The notes beneath the pieces were generated by a model that searched no databases, had not been told where the DNA came from, and saw nothing but the letters and a program-made list of their open reading frames with translations. From positions 1 through 7,744 of the forward strand of contig JBGOUV010000335.1 of assembly GCA_041477815.1 (NCBI GenBank): a DNA stretch of 7,744 nucleotides, in the 5' to 3' direction. Shown here one piece after another: positions 1-4,485 of this stretch; position 1 is the stretch's first letter, and every line of letters starts with the position of its first letter. The stretch is from JBGOUV01 sp041477815 (GTDB lineage Bacteria > Acidobacteriota > Terriglobia > Bryobacterales > JACQDG01). The translations under genes were made by a program, and so were the position numbers.

Positions 1-450
1 GAATCGTATGACCACGAGCTGCAAGCCGATCAGCCCGGCGCAGATCATCCCGGCCTTCACGCGCCAGCCCGCCGGAAACCGGGAAGCGACAAACTGGGCG
101 GTCAGCAAGATGGCTCCGCCGCTCATCAGCGCCGACAGCAGGTGCACGATCCGCCAGTTGTCCCCGCACAGTTTCATCCATGCGGCGTTCCAGTAGGCGA
201 ACAGAGGCGGCTGGGGATAGATAAAGTCCAGGTACGGGCGCTCCCCCCGGGTGATCAACTGGGCCGCCAGGAGATGAAAACCCTCGTCGCCGAACCAAGC
301 CCTCGTCTGGGAGTAGAACACCAGGCCCGCAGTTAATGCGGCGACGGTGACCCACAGAAACAGCCAGCGCTCGGGGGAAGCCGGCTCGCCGGCGGCAGCC
401 GCCGCTACCTGCGATGGGTCTGGATCAGACGATGCGGCTGGGACAGACAA
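1..450 (-). CDS. GT-C membrane glycosyltransferase (ArnT/PMT-like), N-terminal part, runs off left edge
   Basis: An open frame without stops runs from about 450 to the window edge, giving 150 residues with a TTG start at 450; no ATG is available. TTG or other starts further upstream (519, 525) would overlap the kinase gene, so the start is uncertain. Residues 1-28 are Ala/Ser/Pro-rich and probably disordered. A membrane segment follows at about 29-47, then an outside loop with the acidic pair W-F-G-D-E-G (Asp55-Glu56), R-P-Y-L-D-F (71-76) and Q-P-P-L (80-83), then hydrophobic stretches at about 101-122 and 133-149. The D-E pair in the first loop and the P-Y-x-D-F ... Q-P-P-L pattern are typical of the PMT_2/ArnT family, which moves sugars from polyprenyl-phosphate donors on the outer face of the membrane. 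It starts about 16 bp after the kinase stop, so it is probably the last visible gene of the lasso operon. Whether it acts on the lasso peptide or on another acceptor is not shown by the sequence. Confidence 0.72.
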   Translation of the reverse strand, partial: MSVPAASSDPDPSQVAAAAAGEPASPERWLFLWVTVAALTAGLVFYSQTRAWFGDEGFHLLAAQLITRGERPYLDFIYPQPPLFAYWNAAWMKLCGDNWRIVHLLSALMSGGAILLTAQFVASRFPAGWRVKAGMICAGLIGLQLVVIRF

Positions 451-466
451 GGAACCCGCTGCTTGA

Positions 467-1339
467 TCAGTTGTGGAAGCCGGCCAGCCTCCGCTGATGT
501 TGTTCCAGGCGCGCCACAACCTCAAACAACACGTCCAAGTTCCATTCGAAAGACAGCCGGAAAACAGGAACCGACTGCACCAGGGCGAGGTAATTGTCCA
601 CCATCTTCCGGTTCCTCTTCAGATCGTCCAGGGAGAGGAAATGGGCCTCACTGAGGACCAAGGGGAAAGCCTCGCTGGAGCGAAGCGGCTCGATGGAGAT
701 CTTGGCCCGTCCGGGGGGGTGGGGCTCCAGCCAATAGGTCGCCACCAGGGGCCGCAGGGTGCTTTCCAGATCGTGAATGCACTCCCGGGCTTCGCTCGCT
801 TCGCCGTCCTCGCTGCCGGGGCTGAGACTCTCTCGAAACAGAACAGCCGCCCCGCCATGCAGACGGGGACGCTGCGGCAAACGGGCGGCCATGACGACGC
901 CGTTGCGGACGAGAAACGGGACCGCGTCATCGGAGTAAGCGGTGGCGCCCCGCTCGGTCCAGGCGCGGGCCAGGGTCGATTTGCCCCGGTCAGGCGGGCC
1001 GCAAAAGGCCACTACACCCGACGCCGTGACCACAGAACTCCCGTGCAGGCAATCCCAGCAACTGGTCTGGAGCAGCCAGCGAGCGATGGTGTGAAAAAAA
1101 ACGTCCCGAAAGTACCGATCCGGAACACCCTCGTCCGGGTAGCCGGTTACGTGGAAAGAACCGCTGGTGGTGATGAAAAATCCAACGCTGTCTATGTATA
1201 TCCCATACTGGGACCCTTGCTGCCAAGAATATCCAAATGACCGGCCGCCGGCATCGCGCCACCGCTCCGCGACATAAGGCTCTACACTCTCACGCAGGCA
1301 AGCCGAACTACACCGAATAGACAGCCGCAGGTCGTCCAT
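467..1339 (-). CDS. HPr-kinase-like lasso peptide kinase
   Basis: This is a 290-residue cytoplasmic protein of the HPrK/PEP-carboxykinase-like fold. It is recognised by L-H-G-S-S (98-102), then a P-loop G-P-P-D-R-G-K-S-T (114-122), then T-A-Y-S-D-D (133-138), the usual order of the HPr serine kinase C-terminal domain. In lasso clusters such as paeninodin (PadeK), members of this family phosphorylate the C-terminal residue of the precursor. The location, 38 bp downstream of the precursor gene, supports the same job here. Most relatives have G-P-S-G-A/S-G-K-S-T; here S-G-A is replaced by P-D-R, although the Gly, Lys and Ser that contact phosphate are kept. The length is normal and the frame is intact. 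The ATG at 1339 has no clear Shine-Dalgarno, so translation may be coupled or the start may differ slightly. An ordinary metabolic HPr kinase is unlikely because the N-terminal domain and the PTS context are missing. Confidence 0.82.
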   Translation of the reverse strand: MDDLRLSIRCSSACLRESVEPYVAERWRDAGGRSFGYSWQQGSQYGIYIDSVGFFITTSGSFHVTGYPDEGVPDRYFRDVFFHTIARWLLQTSCWDCLHGSSVVTASGVVAFCGPPDRGKSTLARAWTERGATAYSDDAVPFLVRNGVVMAARLPQRPRLHGGAAVLFRESLSPGSEDGEASEARECIHDLESTLRPLVATYWLEPHPPGRAKISIEPLRSSEAFPLVLSEAHFLSLDDLKRNRKMVDNYLALVQSVPVFRLSFEWNLDVLFEVVARLEQHQRRLAGFHN

Positions 1340-1377
1340 AGGCAGCAGGGCTCGTAGTGGAACAAGCCCCCGTTGGA

Positions 1378-1542
1378 CTAGGTGGTTGCAGTATCTCCAG
1401 GCGGCTTCTGATCGGTATGGCCTGGATCTCCACCAGGAAGATACTGTTTGGCCTGGATCGTATCCTGCAAGTCGCCGTCAAACAGTAACTCGGGCTTCAC
1501 CCAATCCTGTTTAACGCGGGTAGTTTCGTTCAGATTATGCAC
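1378..1542 (-). CDS. lasso peptide precursor (leader + core, 54 aa)
   Basis: The GTG at 1542 is chosen because a strong GGGAGGAG (1553-1546) lies 5 nt upstream of it; the frame is also open further upstream into the cyclase gene, but with no such signal. The peptide has 54 residues. The leader carries W14-V-K-P17-E-L19-L-F-D-G23 and T28, matching the Y/W-x-x-P-x-L-x(3)-G ... T motif bound by B1 proteins in lasso systems. The most likely core is residues 31-54 (24 aa): A-K-Q-Y-L-P-G-G-D, giving an Ala1-Asp9 macrolactam, then a 15-residue hydrophilic tail rich in Pro, Gly, Asp and Thr that ends T-A-T-T. Ala31 lies 17 residues after the Trp, the same spacing as the core start of lariatin. The conserved Thr would then be at -3 rather than the usual -2; a cut giving Thr at -2 would start the core at Gln30 with Asp at position 10. 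It sits between the cyclase and kinase genes on the same strand. The identity rests on context and motif, not on a known homologue. Confidence 0.75.
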   Translation of the reverse strand: MHNLNETTRVKQDWVKPELLFDGDLQDTIQAKQYLPGGDPGHTDQKPPGDTATT

Positions 1543-1545
1543 AGA

Positions 1546-1553
1546 CTCCTCCC
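1546..1553 (-). promoter_or_regulatory. strong Shine-Dalgarno of precursor gene
   Basis: GGGAGGAG on the minus strand lies just before the GTG at 1542, with 5 nt between GGAGG and the start codon. It is the strongest ribosome binding site in the window, fits the need for abundant precursor, and fixes the GTG as the start. Confidence 0.75.
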
Positions 1554-1571
1554 GAAGTTCCAGAGTGATCG

Positions 1572-1601
1572 AGTTTAACACGCCCGTCCAGGCCGATGCA
1601 A
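1572..1601 (-). promoter_or_regulatory. possible internal promoter ahead of the precursor
   Basis: On the minus strand TTGCAT (1601-1596) and TAAACT (1577-1572) are separated by 18 nt in the 92-nt gap between cyclase stop and precursor start. The match to the sigma-70 consensus is only partial (3/6 and 4/6), so this is a candidate. It would let the precursor be made in excess over the enzymes. Confidence 0.3.
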
Positions 1602-1609
1602 GGAATTTA

Positions 1610-1629
1610 GTGCATCCCCGTGCATCCCC
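1610..1629. repeat. perfect 10-bp tandem duplication
   Basis: GTGCATCCCC occurs twice in direct succession (plus-strand reading), immediately downstream of the cyclase stop codon (1637-1635). A third partial copy, the GCAT element of the candidate internal promoter, lies about 10 bp away. It may be slippage or a protein-binding site; no function is shown. Confidence 0.7.
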
Positions 1630-1634
1630 CCAGG

Positions 1635-3461
1635 CTAGGCATAGTATCGAGCCCAATGCTCCGTGTTCGCACCCCGCCAGATCAAGTGTCGTGGGGAGCT
1701 ATCGCTGACCCGCATATGAGCCAGTCTGGCGTGGAAAAGCTCTTCGTCGACCACCCCCATCGCGGCCAGTTTGTGGGCGCGGCCGAGACCCGCCCAGACC
1801 CCCGCTCCCTCCTGCTCGTAGACCGACTCGGCGAAACGAACGGCGTTCAGCTTCTTGTGGCTCTCGTAACCTGCGTCCGGGAACCTCTCGGCTAACGTCT
1901 TTCGGACCAATGCCTTAGATCTGCCTCCCTGCATGAGGACGGCAGGCGGCGTGCGCAATAGAAACTCCACTACCGGCCGATCCCAGAAGGGGGGCACCGC
2001 CAATACTCCGGCCCTGTTGCAGCGATAGAACTCTTCCTCGACGAGGTAATGTCGGGCGGCACTCTCCAAGGCGGCTCTTCGGGCGGTCAAAAAGAACCCA
2101 TCCTCGTGAGTTTCTCTGTCCCACCTCTGTTCGAACCGGAGGGTCAACTCCCGGCGCAGGGCGGGATCGGGGGCCAGCCAGGCCGGAAACGCATGGGCCA
2201 TGAGCTTTTTTCTGCGGCGCGCGGCCAGATCCGGGAACCTTCTCCAAACCCAATCGCGAAGCAGCGGCCGAAGGCCGCTCCTCCAAACCAAGTTGCGGAA
2301 ATAAGCGCTGGGGACCAAGTTGAATCCATGGAGGCCGGAGCGCGCCAGACGGATCAGACCCGCCAGATCGCCGGTTCGGTAGATATCCGCCGCGTGTTCG
2401 TCGTCGACCAGGAGCCAGTCGTCCCCGCCCGAACCGGTGAGCACGGTGCGGCAACCCTCTTCGTGGGCGAATTCCAGCAAAGCCTGGTAAGGGGGGCCGT
2501 AGACCGCGAAAGGCGGGCTGGGCAGGGGGATGGCGTCGAGGTCCAGCCCCCGTTGCAGCAGTCCGGGGCTCGTGGTGTAGTCCGACATGTAGCGGAAAAC
2601 CTGCGGCAAACCCAGGCGCTGGGCGATGGAGGTCTGCACCGCGAGTTCCGACAAAGCGCCGGGGAAGTCTACCGAGAGAGCGAGAGGCGGCGGCTGGTTT
2701 CCTTCCCGAGCGACATCGGCGGCGCAAAGGGCGACGCTGGGCGAGTCGCAGCCGCCGCTCAGAAAGATTCCGGGGCGTCCGAACTGCATGATCCGGCCTA
2801 CGGAGCGGCGCAAGACATTGAAGAATTGGGCGCCCTCTTCCGGGTTGGTCCACGGGGCGGGCCGGCCGCGCGGCGCGGGGTCCCAGTACCGAAAGACTTG
2901 CGGCCGGCCGGCCGCGAACCGCAGTCCATGGCCGCCGGGCAAGCGCCGGATGTCGCGGAAAAAGGTTTCTTCCAGCACCTGCCACCGCAGACACAAGTGG
3001 TCAGCCAAAGCCAGCGGGTTCAGGTCGCGGGACACCCCCGGGTGGCTTCGGATGGCTTCCACGTCCCAGGAAAAGACCAGTTCGCGGCCCGCCTGGGCGT
3101 AATAGAAGGGATGCAGCCCCGCCGGGTCCCGGCCGCACAGCAGGTGTGGGGTCGCAGGGTCCCAAATGGCCACCGCAAACAGGCCTTCCAGCCTAGTCAG
3201 CACGTCGTCGCCCCATCGGCCGTAGGCCTCCAATACCAGTTCGGCGGCGCTGCGGCCCGGGTGGCGCGAAAGACCAAGATCCTCCGCCAGCGTATCGCGA
3301 TTGAAGAGATAGCCGGAGAACAGGCAGAACAGCCCGTGGGACCGGGTCCAGGTGACGATCCCGGCATCTTCCGGCTCGGGCAGGCAAAAAGCGGCGGGGC
3401 CGCCGGCGCCGGGAACCCAACCCCTCCACAGCGGGACACTTCCGGTTTTGGTGGCGGTCAC
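1635..3461 (-). CDS. lasso cyclase (asparagine-synthetase B-like, C protein)
   Basis: The protein has 608 residues from a GTG at 3461 whose GTGA overlaps the B1 stop codon; the open frame extends further upstream, but that part is the shadow of B1. The N-terminal third is a degenerate class-II glutamine amidotransferase domain (R-L-E-G-L-F-A-V-A-I-W-D about 88-101, G-R-D-P-A-G about 110-115). It has no Cys after the start Met, so it cannot release ammonia from glutamine. The synthetase domain has the pyrophosphate loop F-L-S-G-G-C-D-S (about 233-240) and L-T-G-S-G-G-D-D (about 341-348), with the helical end motif G-G-R-S-K-A-L-V-R-K (about 512-521). Lasso C proteins use this ATP site to adenylate the Asp/Glu side chain of the core and close it on the N-terminal amine. 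Length, loss of the glutaminase Cys and the neighbouring PqqD-like, kinase and precursor genes favour a lasso cyclase over a true AsnB. Variations are Cys in place of the common Leu in SGGLDS, and Pro after it. Confidence 0.88.
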   Translation of the reverse strand: MTATKTGSVPLWRGWVPGAGGPAAFCLPEPEDAGIVTWTRSHGLFCLFSGYLFNRDTLAEDLGLSRHPGRSAAELVLEAYGRWGDDVLTRLEGLFAVAIWDPATPHLLCGRDPAGLHPFYYAQAGRELVFSWDVEAIRSHPGVSRDLNPLALADHLCLRWQVLEETFFRDIRRLPGGHGLRFAAGRPQVFRYWDPAPRGRPAPWTNPEEGAQFFNVLRRSVGRIMQFGRPGIFLSGGCDSPSVALCAADVAREGNQPPPLALSVDFPGALSELAVQTSIAQRLGLPQVFRYMSDYTTSPGLLQRGLDLDAIPLPSPPFAVYGPPYQALLEFAHEEGCRTVLTGSGGDDWLLVDDEHAADIYRTGDLAGLIRLARSGLHGFNLVPSAYFRNLVWRSGLRPLLRDWVWRRFPDLAARRRKKLMAHAFPAWLAPDPALRRELTLRFEQRWDRETHEDGFFLTARRAALESAARHYLVEEEFYRCNRAGVLAVPPFWDRPVVEFLLRTPPAVLMQGGRSKALVRKTLAERFPDAGYESHKKLNAVRFAESVYEQEGAGVWAGLGRAHKLAAMGVVDEELFHARLAHMRVSDSSPRHLIWRGANTEHWARYYA

Positions 3462-3742
3462 CTGCCGACACCCACCGGCCGGAGAATCCTCTCGTTCACC
3501 AAGCGTTCCACAAACTCCTCTACTTCGCGACGCAATTGATCGGGCGGCGCTTGGTACTCCTGCTCCAATTGCGCCAGGATTTCCGCCGGCGTACGGCCCT
3601 CCTCCAGTAACTCCCAAATCCGGGAGCCGGTGGTGTTGGTGTGATGAATGCGCCCGGAACTGAGATGGACAATCACGGTGGCATCGTCCAGTTTCTGGGA
3701 ACTCACCTCTTCATCGGCTTCGTAATGATCGGAAAGATTCAT
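3458..3742 (-). CDS. PqqD-like RiPP recognition element (lasso B1)
   Basis: This 94-residue protein has the PqqD fold: a beta-rich N-terminal half with V-I-V-H-L-S-S-G-R-I-H-H-T-N-T-T-G (23-39), the helix S-R-I-W-E-L-L-E-E-G (40-49), then T-P-A-E-I-L-A-Q-L (51-59) and a long helix E-V-E-E-F-V-E-R-L (73-81) ending N-E-R-I-L. Such proteins bind the leader peptide and present it to the protease and cyclase. The ATG at 3742 has AGGAG (3756-3752) 9 nt upstream and a perfect TATAAT further up, so it is the first gene of the operon. It is the discrete form, not fused to a B2 protease. A PqqD of pyrroloquinoline quinone synthesis is unlikely because no other pqq gene is present. Confidence 0.9.
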   Translation of the reverse strand: MNLSDHYEADEEVSSQKLDDATVIVHLSSGRIHHTNTTGSRIWELLEEGRTPAEILAQLEQEYQAPPDQLRREVEEFVERLVNERILRPVGVGR

Positions 3743-3751
3743 GAGATGAAA

Positions 3752-3756
3752 CTCCT
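3752..3756 (-). promoter_or_regulatory. ribosome binding site of B1
   Basis: AGGAG lies 9 nt before the ATG of the PqqD-like gene and supports that start and the operon's first cistron. Confidence 0.6.
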
Positions 3757-3780
3757 GTCGGCGCGGTGAATGAATTCCTC

Positions 3781-3786
3781 ATTATA
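3781..3786 (-). promoter_or_regulatory. -10 box of the lasso biosynthesis operon
   Basis: A perfect TATAAT on the minus strand would give a transcript starting near 3774 and a leader of about 32 nt before B1. No good TTGACA-like -35 is found 16-18 nt upstream (the bases there are GC-rich), and no extended TGn is present, so this promoter may need an activator. Confidence 0.5.
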
Positions 3787-4173
3787 CCCCAGGTCAGAAC
3801 CGACCCAGGAGCCAGTTTCGTGCGCTGCGAGCCGCCGACCTCAGCGCCGCGCGGCGAAGAGCAAGCAGGTCCGGAAGGTAAGGACGGGATATAGTTGCCC
3901 TCGCGCTCGAGCTCAGCCTCTCCCCGCCGCCGGAACGCCTCCATAAACGGTACCCCGCGGCGGTGCTCCGGGGAGGCGGGCTCCCCCCCCGAAACGATAT
4001 TCCGACCGATGGAATCAACGCTGGTTGCCAGCAGAATCAGCCAGATAGAGGCCCGCAAACCGACTCCTGGAGCGCGGTTATGGCCCCCCAACTGTCGGGC
4101 GAGGCGTCCGGAAACCGCGCCCGGCCGGGCCCGCCGGCGGAACGACCCCACCCTTCCGCGCCCGGCGGGGTAA

Positions 4174-4239
4174 TGCGCTAAAGGTGCGTTGATTCTTATG
4201 GTGGCGGCCTGGGCCAAATCGGAAAGCACTCTTAGCGCA
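4174..4239. repeat. 8-bp inverted repeat with 50-bp spacing
   Basis: TGCGCTAA at 4174-4181 is mirrored by TTAGCGCA at 4232-4239, upstream of the exporter promoter. It could be a pair of operator half-sites or chance; only the pairing is directly seen. Confidence 0.35.
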
Positions 4240-4269
4240 CTACCCCCGGCGGCCCCCGGCGGCGGAGGC

Positions 4270-4299
4270 TTGACAGAACGAAACTTGTTTGCTTACCTT
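4270..4299 (+). promoter_or_regulatory. promoter of the ABC exporter gene
   Basis: A perfect TTGACA (4270-4275) is followed 18 nt later by TACCTT (4294-4299), or 17 nt later by TTACCT. The -10 match is modest, but the whole element, including the spacer (AACGAAAC, then TTGCTTA), is closely repeated in front of rpsL, which argues for a real promoter. Transcription should start near 4305, leaving a leader of about 180 nt. Confidence 0.6.
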
Positions 4300-4485
4300 G
4301 GAGAGTCTTTGGAGACACCGTCATTCCCCTGCGCGGGCTCACTTCCACCGCGGCGTGAGTCCTTCGGCCCTTGCTGTTTGGCGACATTCGTCGGAGGGAG
4401 TTTTCGGAGCCTGGGGCGAACTTCCATCTTTCTGGTCAAGAGATTGGCGGGGGCGTGAGACCGAAGGAAGCCGCTTCTCTGATCT

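Larger units (their letters stand above)
3743..4485. other. 743-bp divergent control region, no convincing gene
   Basis: This lies between the minus-strand lasso operon and the plus-strand exporter. It contains the TATAAT above, an inverted repeat (TGCGCTAA 4174-4181 and TTAGCGCA 4232-4239), C/G-rich runs, and the exporter promoter at 4270-4299 followed by an unusually long (about 180 nt) untranslated leader. All six frames were read for a lasso B2 protease (Cys-Leu-x-x-Ala and His-Ala-Trp-Val signatures); none was seen. One minus-strand frame with a TTG start at 4058 (AGGAG 5 nt upstream) encodes about 115 residues beginning with a signal-like R-A-S-I-W-L-I-L-L-A-T-S. It runs through the TATAAT and over the B1 start, so it is doubtful. 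Confidence 0.5.

Noticed and set aside
473..1240. 255-codon plus-strand frame opposite the kinase
   Set aside because: Antisense shadow; the minus strand encodes the P-loop and D-D motifs of an HPrK-like protein.
1415..1434. Alternative core starting at Gly37, ring Gly1-Asp8
   Set aside because: Gly1-Asp8 is a common lasso ring, but the cut would lie 8 residues after the conserved Thr and 23 after the Trp, far outside leader spacing in known precursors.
1635..3461. Ordinary asparagine synthetase B
   Set aside because: There is no Cys2 nucleophile, the glutaminase half is degenerate, and the neighbours are PqqD-like, HPrK-like and a leader-bearing peptide.
2049..3539. 496-codon plus-strand frame opposite the cyclase
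   Set aside because: It is the antisense shadow of a high-GC gene; it is rich in Gly, Ala, Arg and Gln with no domain, while the minus-strand frame has clear PP-loop motifs.
1635..3617. Cyclase start at 3617 (660 residues)
   Set aside because: The extra 52 residues overlap B1 out of frame and have no family resemblance; the GTG at 3461 overlaps the B1 stop as GTGA and gives a normal length.
4270..4305. CRISPR-like repeat pair (GAAAC) with the 6344 copy
   Set aside because: Only two copies 2 kb apart, each with TTGACA at the expected distance ahead of a gene; they are promoters, not an array.
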